Source: Micropterus salmoides
Lineage: Eukaryota; Chordata; Actinopteri; Centrarchiformes; Centrarchidae
Length of the DNA stretch: 64,000 nt
Reading direction: 5' to 3'
Assembly: GCF_014851395.1 (NCBI RefSeq)
Contig: NW_024040041.1
Span: 14,931,742 to 14,995,741, forward strand
Shown here: piece after piece, positions 23,576 to 35,173 of the stretch
Position numbering within the stretch: position 1 is the first letter of the stretch
Layout: the number at the start of each line of letters is the position of its first letter
Position numbers and translations under genes: made by a program
The notes under the pieces: generated by a model
What the model was told of the DNA's origin: nothing
Database searches by the model: none
The model's input: only the letters and a program-made list of their open reading frames with translations

Positions 23576-25411
23576 GTATGTGATTTTTCATTTTACTAAT
23601 GCCTCTTATTTCTTATCAATATGTCCTCCTCATTCATCCTGCTTTTATCAATGAATGTAGAACAATATTTATTCCCTCACATTTTCCTTTGTCTGCCTGA
23701 AACACACAGCACAATCATCTTATCAATTTGCAGGTGAATGATACAGAATACTATCGCAATAAATGACTATAACTGCTGTTTCCTTCACCTGTTCAGAGCC
23801 TATTCCTCCAAAAATGACTTTGCTATCAGTGCCAAGTGAAGACACCCAGGCCCTGGTGTGCACGATTGAGGGCAGTAATGGAACACTTGATTCATTCAAG
23901 TGGAAAAAGAATGACGCAGAGTTGAACGACTACATTGAAAGTCCCATCCAAAGAACTGGAGACTTATATTCAGCTGTCAGTGTCCTGAAGGTCAACAACG
24001 CAGACTGGGACAGTAACGCTGTGTATACCTGTGAGGTGACTTACAGAGAAACACAATATAAAAAGAAGGCCTCAAAAGGTACAGTGCTATAAAGGTTAAC
24101 ACTAAATAGTGAGATAAAGTAGTTTATGCTGGATCTTGACATGAATTGCAAAGTTTGCAGTTTTCTAATGGTACAATGTTGGACTCTGTTGTTCTCTTTT
24201 ATGTAGCTCCATTCAAAGTGACACTGAACCAACCAAGTGCCAAAGGAATTTTCAGCAACAACCGGGCAGAGTTGGAGTGTATCATTACAGGACAAGACAA
24301 GACAATTGTAAATACAATTCAAGTCACTTGGCAAATTGATGGACAAAATGTGACCAACAACATTGCTGAATCAACATCGTCCAGCGGCGGTCAGCACAGC
24401 AAAACCAGTACAATGACTCTGACTGAGTGGCAGAGAGTCAACAAAGTGCGCTGTTCTGCCATTAAAGATGATATGACTCCAGTTATTCAGGATCTGACTG
24501 TCCACAAAGGAGGTATGTTACTGAGTGATGGAGACTGATTGGTAGAACAGTAATCTGTAGGTCTGGGGAGGCAGCAACACATAATCTGTTTATAGCAAAA
24601 ATAAAAGCATATATATAAACCTTGTTGGTGTCTCTTTCAGATGGGAGTGAGCCAAAAGTGACAGTCCATGTTCTCCCAGAGGAGGACATCAGCAAAGGAG
24701 CTGTGGTCTCTCTGGTGTGTCTGGTCTCTGGTCCTGTGATGCAGGATTACTACATCGCCTGGTCAGAGGGAACTGAAAATAAGGCCGGCATCTATATGGA
24801 TGGCATTAACTTCCCCCCACAGAAGATCCAACAAGGCTACTTAGTTACAAGTATTTACACCACCACCAAGGAAAAGTGGGACAAGCACAACATGTTCAAC
24901 TGCAACGTCTGGCCTGCTGGTAGAAGTGTGTCTGTGAAACCCAAAGGAGTGTCTAAGGCCCAGGGTAACTCACTTGAATGTAGAAAATAGTAGATGCAGC
25001 TATAAATGTGGTATTTCGTGCTAACACGTTGCTCTGTCTCTGTGTGTACTCCACTGTGAATCTGTGCACTCTGTGATGTCATCAGTCTTTGTGATTGTAA
25101 AAATAAGTGTCAACATGTTAATTTAGTTTTGTTTGTCATCATATTGTGTTTCTGTCTTTGTCACATTGTCTAACAGCTTGAGAAGTGTGCTGACTGTTTC
25201 AAATAAATGTTGCATGGAGACACTTTTGTTACATAAATAATTTTTTTTTAAACACACTGGGAAAAAAAGCACAAAGTCACAGTAGCATACTGAACTGTTT
25301 AACTGGAGAACCGTCCCCACATGAAGTGATCAAAGAGTGAATAATGTTCGATTCAAGTTTATGAGCATTATTCTAGAGAAAAAAGGGTGTTTTTATGTTA
25401 TCTTAATAAAG

Positions 25412-25464
<53 letters not shown>

Positions 25465-26527
25465 CTCATCTAATCACCTATACCTTCCTCTTGCTAGATT
25501 TTCCACCAGAGTCAAAACAGAGTTGGGCTCTGAGCTGCATAGAGGATGCCATTGAAGAGGATGAGTTCAGCAGTCTGTGGTCCACAACCTCCTCCTTCAT
25601 ATTCCTCTTCATATCCTCTCTCTTCTATAGCATGATATTCAGCCTGGTCAAGGTAAACATGCAGGGCATTTCTACATTTCACTTATACTCAGGACTAAAG
25701 ACTGCATAAGATATAATACAGGATTTGAATATCTACTGAAAATAATTAAACAGTTTGACTAAGTACGGTAGAAGTTACAAAATAAAGCTCAGTCATGCAA
25801 ACGATAAAAATGCCACATAAAGGAGAGACAATTTTGACAACTGTGACAAGATTGTGCAGGAGAAGAAAAGAACAAAGATGTTACTGAAAATTGGTGATTT
25901 TCTGTCTGTGCTTGTGACTTTTCCAGGTTTGTCCAGTTTGTGCAGTGCACATGATCTTGAAAAAAAAGTTAACTGGTGCCAAATAATTATTTCTGACTGG
26001 TGAATTGCTCTATCTGGGTGTAACAAACCTCATGTTAAATGTAGAATGTGATATTCCAGGTTTATTGTGTTGATTTTATTGGAGACAATCACACAGTTCA
26101 GTGCTGTGAAATGCATCATTATCAGTTCACTAGCTCTCTTCTTTTATTGGCACAGCCAACCAGCACAGACTGATAAACGTTTAGCAGCAGTTTCTGTTTT
26201 AAATGCTGCACTGCACAAAGTAATATATTAACAATTTATTGAATTAAACATGGCAAATTACTTCTTTAAGTAACAAATCACATGTACCTACTGTGTTCTG
26301 GTGTCTGAAGATAAACATTTTTTATGCAAGTTCTTGAAAAATTTTATTAAAATGAACCAATTATCCAGTCCAGCTGTCCGCCTGCAGCAAATCATCTGGC
26401 CAACTATCTGCTGTAGTGAAGAGACAGAACATTTGGGCTTCAGTTATCCAGCTGGGTGAAACTCAACTCAACAAGTGTTTTAATTGTAGTTTATTTTTAC
26501 AGATGAAGAGACGATAAAGGATGAGAT
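23276..26527 (+). CDS. IgT heavy-chain constant gene Cτ1 (whole gene)
   Basis: Four Ig C1-type exons, then two membrane exons: CH1 23276-23575, CH2 23797-24078, CH3 24207-24512, CH4 24641-24990, TM1 25498-25652, TM2 26513-26527. All inter-domain introns are phase 1. The secreted form uses the stop at the end of CH4, with AATAAA at 25202. The membrane form splices from the donor inside CH4 (after 24964) to TM1. That TM-to-CH4 joining is the tau pattern and separates it from teleost IgM. The constant part is about 412 residues when secreted. D1 and J1 lie just upstream. No stop or splice defect was found, so it looks functional. Confidence 0.92.
23797..24078 (+). CDS. Cτ1 CH2 exon
   Basis: Second domain: begins after 'ttcag' with KPIPPKMTLLSV. 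Cysteines are in LVCTIEG and YTCEVTY, with the core tryptophan in FKWKKND. It ends TYRETQYKKKASK before donor g|gtacag. There is no proline/cysteine hinge. Confidence 0.92.
24207..24512 (+). CDS. Cτ1 CH3 exon
   Basis: Third domain, APFKVTLNQPSAKGIFSNN, with cysteines in LECIITG and VRCSAIK, tryptophan in VTWQIDG and an NVT glycosylation sequon. It is three codons shorter than most Cτ2 CH3 exons; the sequence STMTLTEW lacks the RSL seen elsewhere. It ends VHKG before g|gtatgt. Confidence 0.92.
24641..24990 (+). CDS. Cτ1 CH4 exon with secretory tail
   Basis: Fourth domain, starting DGSEPKVTVHVLPEED, with cysteines in SLVCLVSG and FNCNVWPAG. The donor CAGG|GTAACT (after 24964) lies 26 bases before the stop. 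Splicing there removes the secretory tail GNSLECRK and connects TM1. The tail cysteine is a candidate for polymer formation. Confidence 0.93.
25202..25207 (+). terminator. Secretory poly(A) signal of Cτ1
   Basis: AATAAA about 210 bases after the CH4 stop, in a block ('tgtttcaaataaatgttgca') that is conserved after the last CH4 of Cτ2 and Cτ3. Confidence 0.8.
25415..25462 (+). repeat. CA microsatellite
   Basis: Uninterrupted (AC)24 in the CH4-TM1 intron, 35 bases before the TM1 acceptor. The same place in Cτ2 and Cτ3 has short degenerate CA tracts. Confidence 0.95.
25498..25652 (+). CDS. Cτ1 TM1 exon
   Basis: Encodes the extracellular acidic linker (SCIEDAIEEDEFSSLW), the membrane span (TTSSFIFLFISSLFYSMIFS) and the first tail residues LVK. 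It joins CH4 in phase 1 and ends in phase 0 at aag|gtaaac. The polar serine/threonine-rich helix is the usual BCR surface for CD79 pairing. Confidence 0.93.
26513..26527 (+). CDS. Cτ1 TM2 exon
   Basis: Terminal coding exon after 'tttttacag': Met-Lys-Arg-Arg-stop. This gives a very short basic cytoplasmic tail, LVKMKRR. Corresponding exons encode MKTR in Cτ2 and MKR in Cτ3. Confidence 0.85.
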
Positions 26528-26789
26528 GGATGGACAGCATAGACGACTACAGGTCTCCAGTTTTACTCTACTTTTTTTTTTTTTTATTTAGTTTTAAAAC
26601 TTGTACATTATCAATAATCTACTGCACATCTACTAAATGAAGTGGTTGTCATAGTCAATGATAAACTAAACATTGAAAATGGAATTCTTAACTGTTTATA
26701 TGAATAAATTTAGATTGTTATCACATCATGATACAGAAGTAAATGATTACTAAAACTTTTAGTATCATTAAAATGTGTTAGTGAAGTGG

Positions 26790-28255
26790 TTTTAAACATG
26801 GTTCCTGGCACCTATTTCTAGGAAAAACACCTAAAATAACATACCCAAAATAAATCAGTAATAGCTCCTCAACTATTAGGCCTAGATGAATAATTCTGGC
26901 CTCCTTTGAAAGGTCAGAAGCTAAGGAATATAAATCCATTGTAGATTAACATATTTATTTTACCATTACAGACTACATGGATATGAAATACAGAAAAAAT
27001 GTGATATTTTCTTTCTCGCCTGGTATAAAAAGCTATATTTTGATGCAATAAACTATCAAAACCATCCTAAGGTAGATTATAATGCATATAATGCAATGAA
27101 TATCTTCTAATACACCTGGAATACAACTGTAACTGTAAATTTGATGAAAAGAAACTGATATGCAACTGTTATTACACAATCTTTCAAAAACATACCACAC
27201 AAATGTCCATGTTTTGGCCATATTTACTGTTTATGTTTATGAATTTTGCCAGCAGAGGCCGATAAAAATCGCTTCTGCCAAATTACACTCTTCTTCTGCC
27301 CTTATATCTGGTGACACAAACAAAACTTAAGACCGCAGCCGACCTCACCAAGATGGTGGCCCGACAGACGATCTCTGTTGATACAAAGCTGTTTTTGGAC
27401 TGAAAACAGTTGTCACGGAAATGTAAATAACCCATTGTACGGTCAAAAACGGACTTTCTTATAATCTAAGTAACAGCAGAGTTAATTCCACTCTTGATAG
27501 AGTCAAATCCATTATATTTGACTCAGTTGATAAGTAGTTGATGTCAAAACCGAGTGTAAAAACACAAAAAAGTGTCACAAAATTAAACCTGTAAGTGTAA
27601 TTGTGTAAATAACTCTGAACTTCTTCTTGACTCTGGTCCCGGCTTTTGCACTGACATTTGCTCTTGCCCCCACTGCATAGGCCTACATACATTTTGATGA
27701 AAGCACTCCACTGCTAGGGACTCTACTTTTGACTTGCATCTGAACTTTAACACTGTTTGATGAGAAAATGAAGTTGGACCTGTTAATGTTGTATTTTATA
27801 TTGACTTTACTGGCACCTGGTCGTTTTGCAATGGTGAGCCATCATAACTTAAACTTATGTGGAAACACTGTTACTAGTCACCCCAACACCTATTTAATGA
27901 GTTAGCAGTTTGCATGCATGCCTAATGTGTTCATTCTGTTACCTTTTTTTTTATTGTAATGTAATCAAATTCTTTGAGGGATTAAAATAAATGTTTTAAA
28001 ACACCAAACATGTCCATCTTTACTTTTCTATATTTACACCTTTAAAATGATCCTCTGAGAGAGTTAATGTCTAACAGTGAATTAAAAGTGTTAAGAAAAA
28101 CTAACACTGGTTGGTGTTAAGAAGTGCTTAATTAGTGTCAAGGTACTAATACTCAAAAATGAGCAAAATTAACACTCTTTGGTATGGACCCATATAGACA
28201 CTTAAAAGTGTTAAAATCAACTCTGAGAGTGTTAATTTGGGTTTGCTGATTTTAC
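26790..28255. mobile_element. ~1.46-kb insertion specific to unit 1
   Basis: Unit 1 aligns with units 2 and 3 up to 'aaaatgtgttagtgaagtg' (26772-26790) and resumes at 'aaatctttgcttttcatgtt' (28262). The interposed sequence is missing from the other two. Its right part contains repeated AACACT/AGTGTT motifs. No transposase or clear TIR was found, so the class is unknown. Confidence 0.5.
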
Positions 28256-28441
28256 TGTGTACAAATCTTTGCTTTTCATGTTTGGTCATTTTGTTGATCA
28301 TATTTGCATTCATCACTGAGTCAACAGATATGATACTTCCAAATACAATACATTCAATTTGAACAGACACACAAACAGGGAATATGGGTATGATCAAAAG
28401 TGTGCATGTAAAATTCAAAGCATCTGTGACATCTTAAAAAA

Positions 28442-28620
28442 CACCACATCAAGTCAGCATACTGTAAACATCTGTTATCAGTTAGAGTCTGAAGGTTTTT
28501 CAATTTCCTGGAGTTTCTAAACATATCATCTTTAGAGAGTCACTTCCCTCTCTCTCTGCACCTCTGGGACCGCACCTGTAGCAGTGAAACTTTGTAGAAA
28601 CCGTCAGACCTACAAATAAA
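28442..28620 (+). promoter_or_regulatory. Conserved block ending in AATAAA after Cτ1 TM2
   Basis: About 180 bases are nearly identical among 28442-28620, 54610-54794 and 62797-62978, including 'gaggttttt'-like and 'ctttagagagtcacttccct' motifs. Each copy ends 'ctacaaataaact'. The shared AATAAA suggests it is the membrane-form poly(A) site; a 3' regulatory role is possible as well. Confidence 0.45.
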
Positions 28621-29416
28621 CTTACTCGAAGTGCGAGACTCATATTTTATTGTTTATTTGAATACTGTTTCAGCATGTATCCTGGCTTGAAGTGGCTAAC
28701 ATGCGTACAGCAGACGCACACCCTCACAGACTAAGACAACACAAAACATCTTCAGAAAAAGGTCATTGTAAGCTTTTTTCACAAATGTGAAATACCATGA
28801 TAAAGCATGATAAATTATACACAGAATTGTCTGATCAAACAATATGACAGTAAATGCAGAACATGCAAGGTACAGACAAGGCAGAAATCCCAGATGTTAC
28901 TTTAGTAAAAGTATGCAAGGATAGTCAGGTCCCCTGTCACTGTTACTAATATATGTTAAATCATTAGATAGTTTTTATTGATTATTATTCCTCCATCAAT
29001 GTAAAATCAGGATTGTACCGTATAGTTTGTTGAGGTTGAACTATTTTGTATCAGACTGCAATTCATGATTAAATTTCATTATGGATTAATCCGCTGATAA
29101 TTTTACTCCATTAATTGATAGTAAATATTCTGAAATCATGAGAGACATTGTGACAATTGCCCAGAGCCCAAAATGACACCTTCACAATAGTTGTTTCATC
29201 AGCCTAAACCTCAAAATGATTAAAAATACATTAACTACATTAGGATAATCAAAGGGAAGACTAAGAGTGGCATGAAAAGAAAAAACTGTTCACCACTGGT
29301 ACAGAAAAAAACAAAGGCAGAAATACCAGATACAGTACAAATGTGTGTGTATGTTGTTTGTTTTTTCTGTATGGTGCAGAGCTGTAAGTTCATGGCTGAT
29401 ATAGAGATAGATAGTT

Positions 29417-31006
29417 TGAGGGCGATTTTAGACCATTTTTAGGGCTGCTGAAGCACCCCTAAATTTCATTTAAGCACCTCTAAAAAAATAATACAATAAT
29501 TATTATAGTTTTTGTCCCCTAACGTTAGATTTTGGAGAAGCAAGAGAGGGGACAACCAATTAGCCTACAGTTTCATATGACTTTTCTTATATTAAACAGA
29601 TTTAATGTCCCCAAATGCTGGCATTTTTCAGTTTCTAATGTTTTACGAAATGATCCGCGACTGCGCTGGCGAACCGGTCAGTTGCGTCAGACCGCTGTTT
29701 GGGGTCCGTCAGACTGGGCCAAACTAATACTTTCACTACTGAGGGGGGATATGAGCGGCCCCTCCCAGCTTGGACTGGTCCTCGTCTTTGCTGAATTCTG
29801 ATTGGCTCAACGGCACCGGTCAGAGGAGTTTAGTTTTCATCTGGGGCGAGTGAGAAGTGCAAAAGAATGGAAAAGAAAGAAAGAGGAAAAAGAAATGTGT
29901 GGTGGCGAAAAACAAGAATTAAGAAGAAAAACATGTCTGCAAAAAAGGCAGCTGAATGCTACAAATTAACGGACTGCTTCCTTGGTGGAAGTTGCTCCCA
30001 GCAGCAGAAGAAATAGGTGCACAATAAAACAGTTTGCTATGTGTTATCACTCCAAGACAACATCCTTCTATCTATAAGCGAGAAATCTGTGTATGTATGT
30101 ATGTATGTTTGTATGTATATTAGCTGTTATCAGTGGAGAATTATGAAATTAGTTTTAATTTAATGTTAGACTATTATACTAATAAATAATTTATACTACA
30201 CAGATTCTGTGCAACCAAAATAAAGATTTTTATTAACAAATTAAACTCAGCAACAGAAAACTACTTCCTTGAAAGAGAAAGCAAGCATGTAACAAGATTT
30301 AACTTAAAACAGAAGACTGAACTCTTTTAACAAACACCCTCCTCTGAGAGAGTAAACACGAGTCTACAGCTCCACAATTCCCAAGCACACAGCTCCACAC
30401 TGCCGTCTGACCCTAACTGGTCCACTGACCCCATAGGGGTCATTTACACTGGGGACGCTGGGGACATGTCCCCACCACATTTTGAAATGGCTGAGTGTTG
30501 TCCCCACCACTTTTTGAATGCATTTGTTAGACGTTCTGAAAAATAGCTTGCACCAAGAAATGTTAACTAACAAATGAAAATGCTTTGAGAAAAGTTGGAC
30601 AGGAAACTAAGAAAACATGAAATGCAATATAGTTTTCCCTCATATAAAGACATAAACAGACATTTCCTCCATAAATTGGAGCAGAAAATGTCTCACGAAT
30701 GCAGGAAATTATGTGTTTCATGCTCAAAATCTTCTGGAGGAGGAGCCCCAGACCCCCCACACATACATTTCAACATCAAATATTTAATTTAAATAGTGAT
30801 AAAAATCTTCTTGCCTTGTTCTCGTGCATTGTCACGTCTCATGACCCAAATGTATTATCACGCCCCTAATCTGGGCCCTTATGTTCCCACCAGTTTTCAA
30901 CACAAAGTGACGCCCTTGACAACACTTTTGCAAGACATTGTATGCATGCTACATTCTCATTAGGGGCTGAGCACCCCTAAAGGTCTGATCCTAGAATCGC
31001 CCCTGG
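29417..31006. mobile_element. hAT-like TIR element, ~1.6 kb
   Basis: Left end 'gggcgattttagacc...' with 'aagcacccctaaat' and right end 'gagcacccctaaaggtctga' to 'tagaatcgcccctgg' are inverted repeats of a type I associate with fish hAT elements. Unit 3 carries the uninterrupted site at 63721-63745. There is no intact transposase; a second element-like stretch ('ggacatgtccccaccac') lies at 30440-30530. Confidence 0.6.
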
Positions 31007-31132
31007 TTTCATATTCGTGTTCTTGTTTTTACTGTCAGTCTAAAGACAGGATGAAAACGTCAAAATTGGGGGACATTTTATCCAAATGAAAGATAAAGCA
31101 GAGCAATATATGACAAAAAAATACTGTACATA

Positions 31133-32770
31133 CAGTGGGTACGGAAAGTATTCAGACCCCTTTAAATTTTTCACTCTTTGTTTCATTGCAGCCATTTTCC
31201 AAAAATCAAAAAAGTTCATTTTATTTCTCAGTAATGTACACTCAGCACCCCATCTTGACAGAAAAAAAAACAGAAATGTAGAAATTTTTGCAAATTTATT
31301 AAAAAAGAAAAACTGAAATATCACATGGTCATAAGTATTCAGACCCTTTGCTCTGTATTTAGTAGAAGCACCCTTTTGATCTAATACAGCCATGAGTCGT
31401 TTTGGGAAAGATGCAACAAGTTTTTCACATCTGGATTTGGGTATCCTCTGCCATTCCTCCTTGCAGATCCTCTCCAGTTCTGTCAGGTTGGATGGTAAAC
31501 GTTGGTGGACAGCCATTTTCAGGTCTCTCCAGAGATGCTCAATTGGGTTTAAGTCAGGGCTCTGGCTGGGCCATTCAAGAACAGCCACGGAGTTGTTGTG
31601 AAGCCACTCCTTCGTTATTTTAGCGGTGTGCTTAGGGTCATTGTCTTGTTGGAAGGTAAACCTTCGGCCCAGTCTGAGGTCCAGAGCACTCTGGAAAAGG
31701 TTTTCGTCCAGGATATCCCTGTACTTGGCCGCATTCATCTTTCCCTCGATTGCAACCAGTCGTCCTGTCCCTGCAGCTGAAAAACACCCCCACAGCATGA
31801 TGCTGCCACCACCATGCTTCACTGTTGAGACCTGTATTGGACAGGTGATGAGCAGTGCCTGGTTTTCTCCACACATACCGCTTAGAATTAAGGCCAAAAA
31901 GTTCTATCTTGGTCTCATCAGACCAGAGGATCTTATTTATCACCATCTTGGAGTCCTTCAGGTGTTTTTTAGCAAACTCCATGCGGGCTTTCATGTGTCT
32001 TGCACTGAGGAGAGGCTTCCGTCGGGCCACTCTGCCATAAAGCCCCGACTGGTGGATTGCTGCAGTGATGGTTGACTTACTACAACTTTCTCCCATCTCC
32101 CGACTGCATCTCTGGAGCTCAGCCACAGTGACCTTTGGGTTCTTCTTTACCTCTCTCACCAAGGCTCTTCTCCCCCGACAGCTCAGTTTGGCCGGACGGC
32201 CAGCTCTAGGAAGGGTTCTGGTCGTCCCAAACGTCTTCCATTTGAGGATTATGGAGGCCACTGTGCTCTTAGGAACCTTAAGTGCAGCAGAAATTTTTTT
32301 GTAACCTTGGCCAGATCTGTGCCTTGCCACAATTCTGTCTCTGAGCTCTTCAGGCAGTTCCTTTGACCTCATGATTCTCATTTGCTCTGACATGCACTGT
32401 GAGCTGTAAGGTCTTATATAGACAGGTGTGTGGCTTTCCTAATCAAGTCCAATCAGTATAATCAAACACAGCCGGACTCAAATGAAGGTGTAGAACCATC
32501 TCAAGGATGATCAGAAGAAATAGACAGCACCTGAGTGAAATATGAGTGTCACGGCAAAGGGTCTGAATACTTATGACAATGTGATATTTCAGTTTTTCTT
32601 TTTTAATAAATTTGCAAAAATTTCTACATTTCTGTTTTTTTCTGTCAAGATGGGGTGCTGAGTGTACATTACTGAGAAATAAAATGAACTTTTTTGATTT
32701 TTGGAAAATGGCTGCAGTGAAACAAAGAGTGAAAAATTTAAAGGGGTCTGAATACTTTCCGTACCCACTG
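31133..32770 (-). mobile_element. Tc1/mariner transposon, 1638 bp
   Basis: A complete-length element lies between TA dinucleotides (31131-31132, 32771-32772). The ends read 'cagtgggtacggaaagtatt', and long inverted repeats of roughly 180-200 bases show 'tattcagacccctttaaatt'. It encodes one transposase on the minus strand, which carries a frameshift. Ends are well preserved, so insertion is fairly recent. Confidence 0.93.
31350..32393 (-). pseudogene. Tc1 transposase, frameshifted
   Basis: Starts MSEQMRIMRSKELPEELRDR with an N-terminal paired-type helix-turn-helix region and a GRPAKLS basic linker. The DDE catalytic triad is present as WSDETK, QQDNDPKH and NPIEHLW (DD34E). The reading frame shifts once near 31815-31840, between SNT and VKHGGG, so two overlapping minus-strand frames carry the two halves. 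The protein would be about 345 residues, the normal length. The normal terminal stop after ASTKY has also been lost. Inactive as it stands. Confidence 0.9.
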
Positions 32771-32772
32771 TA

Positions 32773-33845
32773 TGATGCATTTGCAGAAATTTGGCATTTC
32801 AGCACAGTGACAGATTGCTTTGAATGTAGTACATGTGAAATGAATTTTGCACAGCTTGTACTACTAGGGCGGGGATCTTTAGCATAATAGCGTTGAACAA
32901 TTTCATAAAATAAATGTTTATTATTAGCATATATCACTGTGAACAGATTCCTAAAAATATAGCAAATCTATGATGGTAAAAAACAGGTGAAAAACATGAA
33001 AGATTTCTGGGCTGGGCTAAGCCCCAGTTAGTAGATCTTCGTTCTTCTAAACTAATCCAATACATATATGTATTTATTTAATTCTTTATCATTGTTTTTG
33101 TTAGTTATTGTATAATGCATTCAGTTATCGCATAGTTCTTGTGCTGCAAGTGATTAATTCATTACTATAATTTACTCTGTGCACTTTATGTCCTTCAAAC
33201 TAAAAAAATATGTCCTACTTAAGAATAATATCAAGCTACTGATGAGCAGATACGCTTAATAAAATGTTTAATAATGTGAGGTTGTTGATGTGGTAGAGGG
33301 ATATTTTGGAAATTATATTTCTGGTTAGGGGTTGAGTAAAGAATTGAGTAACAACCAACCGTTGTCTTTGAAGAATTTATTTAACAAAAGAGAATAAAGA
33401 GAGAAGTACTAAAACACATATACAGCTGCTCCAGAGACCTGCCGCCTAAAGAAGCAGCGTGTTAACTAAATGACTGCAGCTCCATCTGTCAGTGTCAGTT
33501 CTTCTCTGCAGACAGGAAGTAGATGAACAACAATCTGCAGTAAGAAAAAAAAATCTGGGATTGCTGAGTAAAACTCTGTCTTTTCTCATCCTCACTGGGC
33601 TGATAGAATCTGCACTGTCGTTCATGCTGTCCTCAGGTCAAATCATTAAAAATGATGCACAGACATTTGAGTAATACTGGCTTTAAAGTTATATTTCATG
33701 AGAGGATTTCATTTTTGTTTAACTTGACAATAACAATAATATAAAACAAATATATATATATTTAAGACTGGGTCGTATTTTTTCACACAACCCCATGCAT
33801 GCATGAACTACCACAGTTTTTAGCTTTTTGCATTTTGTCACACAG
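32773..33845. other. Non-coding, nothing recognised
   Basis: No Ig exon, RNA gene or clear transposon was identified. A leader-like hydrophobic frame (33560-33640) precedes a possible donor but has no partner I can prove. Confidence 0.3.
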
Positions 33846-34028
33846 GTTTCAGTTCCTGCTGTTTACCTTGAGGCTTCAAGTTATTACTCTGTCTTAAGTT
33901 GTCAGTGTCTTCAAACATCTGCAAATACTGAAACCGTTAAAGGTCTTTCATACAAACCTGAAAACCAGCAGCATCACACTTTTAACACAATTTACATGAT
34001 CCTGGCTGCTGTCACTGTATTTCTGTAA
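33846..34028 (+). other. Possible terminal exon of unknown gene
   Basis: After a good acceptor ('tttgcattttgtcacacag') an open frame of 60 codons runs to TAA. It starts VSVPAVYLEASSYYSVLSC and ends with a hydrophobic IYMILAAVTVFL, like a short membrane or GPI-signal tail. No family is recognised, and no upstream exon is confirmed. It may be a chance frame. Confidence 0.2.
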
Positions 34029-34378
34029 AAAATATATATATATTTCAAACAATATGCTAAACACACTGCATACATGGCTTATAGAAAGCAACAGTCTTGC
34101 TGGTTGCTCCTTTTGTTTCCATGGGTGCACATGATCTTTGTTAAATATAGATTTTAATAAACAAGTTTTCCGTTATCCATGATTCATGCTAACATTGTCA
34201 GTACAAATAGTAACAATAATCCTTATTGCTGTTTGCAATGGTACAACAATTTACATAATGTTATATTTAATGAGTTCTTGTCAAAGAAATATTCTCCATT
34301 TAAGCATAAATAGGTGAAGTTAAAAACAAAGTTTACATTTGTTTCGTTTCTATAAATGCATCAATTGTGTTTGATTCT

Positions 34379-34420
34379 ATGCAAACTCAGTGACCTTCCT
34401 TGTTACTCAGCTATAAAAAC
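34379..34420 (+). promoter_or_regulatory. VH promoter: octamer variant plus TATA
   Basis: ATGCAAAC (34379-34386, one base from the octamer) and 'ctataaaaac' (34411-34420), about 55 bases before the leader ATG at 34473. Confidence 0.75.
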
Positions 34421-34472
34421 TTCCCATCAGGCTGTCAGTGGAGTTCACAGCACGTCACTTTCAACATAAACC

Positions 34473-34890
34473 ATGTTTTCTGTAGCTCTGCTGCTGCTGT
34501 TGGCAGCTGGATGTGAGTCTCTCTGGATTTGTCAAAGTCAGCAGTTCTTCTTTTGCAGTATAACTTGATCATTTGTTACTAAACATTTTCTTTTTTTAAC
34601 AGGTGTGAAGTGTGAACAGTTGACACAGCCAGCCTCTGTGACTGTGCAGCCAGGTCAACGTCTGACCATCACCTGTCAGGTCTCTTATTCTCTTAGCAGC
34701 CACTACACAGCTTGGATCAGACAGTCTGCAGGGAAAGGACTGGAGTGGATTAGTGAGGACACAACTGTGAAAGATTCACTAAAGAACAAGTTCAGTATCG
34801 ACTTAGACTCTTCCAGCAACAGAGTGACTTTAAACGGACAGAATGTGCAGCCTGAAGACACAGCAGTGTATTACTGTGCCCGCAGACCCG
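34473..34890 (+). CDS. VH segment, family C, apparently functional
   Basis: Leader exon 34473-34512 (MFSVALLLLLAAG) with donor t|gtgagt; V exon 34603-34890 after 'tttaacag', phase 1. The mature domain reads VKCEQLTQPASVTVQPGQR, with the first cysteine in ITCQVSY, tryptophan in TAWIRQSAGKGLEWIS, a short CDR2, and FR3 ending EDTAVYYCARR. It is open throughout. It lies between units 1 and 2 and is the only intact V near J2/Cτ2. The family differs from those at 2015 and 4888. Confidence 0.93.
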
Positions 34891-34929
34891 CACAGTGAAA
34901 GACAACAATAGAAGAGTCATACAAATACT
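34891..34929 (+). other. VH recombination signal, 23-bp spacer
   Basis: Heptamer CACAGTG (34891-34897), exactly 23 bases, then nonamer ACAAATACT (34921-34929), which matches consensus at seven of nine bases. Confidence 0.88.
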
Positions 34930-35013
34930 ACTTCCTGTATTTACCACAACTACTGGCATCATTCTGATTGACTGAAAATTTAACTCCTTTTCTATTTCAC
35001 ATGTTTCTAACAA

Positions 35014-35172
35014 GGGTGGTGTAGTGGTTAGCACTGTTGCCTCACAGCACAAAGGTCATGGGTTCAAACCCCAGTTTCCCTGGCCTTTTCTGTGTGGAGT
35101 TTGCATGTTCTCCCCTTGTCTGCGTGGGTTCTTACCGGGTGCTCCGGCTTCCTCCCACCATCAAAAAGACAC
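35014..35172 (+). repeat. tRNA-derived SINE-like repeat
   Basis: Starts 'gggtggtgtagtggttagca' with an A-box-like region and has the B-box-like 'gggttcaaacccc'. This is followed by 'tgtgtggagtttgcatgttc' and 'gctccggcttcctcccacca', a ubiquitous fish short repeat. It abuts the TIR element at 35174. Confidence 0.7.
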
Positions 35173-35173
35173 A

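Noticed and set aside
32443..32937. Long minus-strand frame downstream of the transposase as a separate gene
   Set aside because: It reads through the Tc1 inverted repeat and mirrors the frame at the other end of the element.
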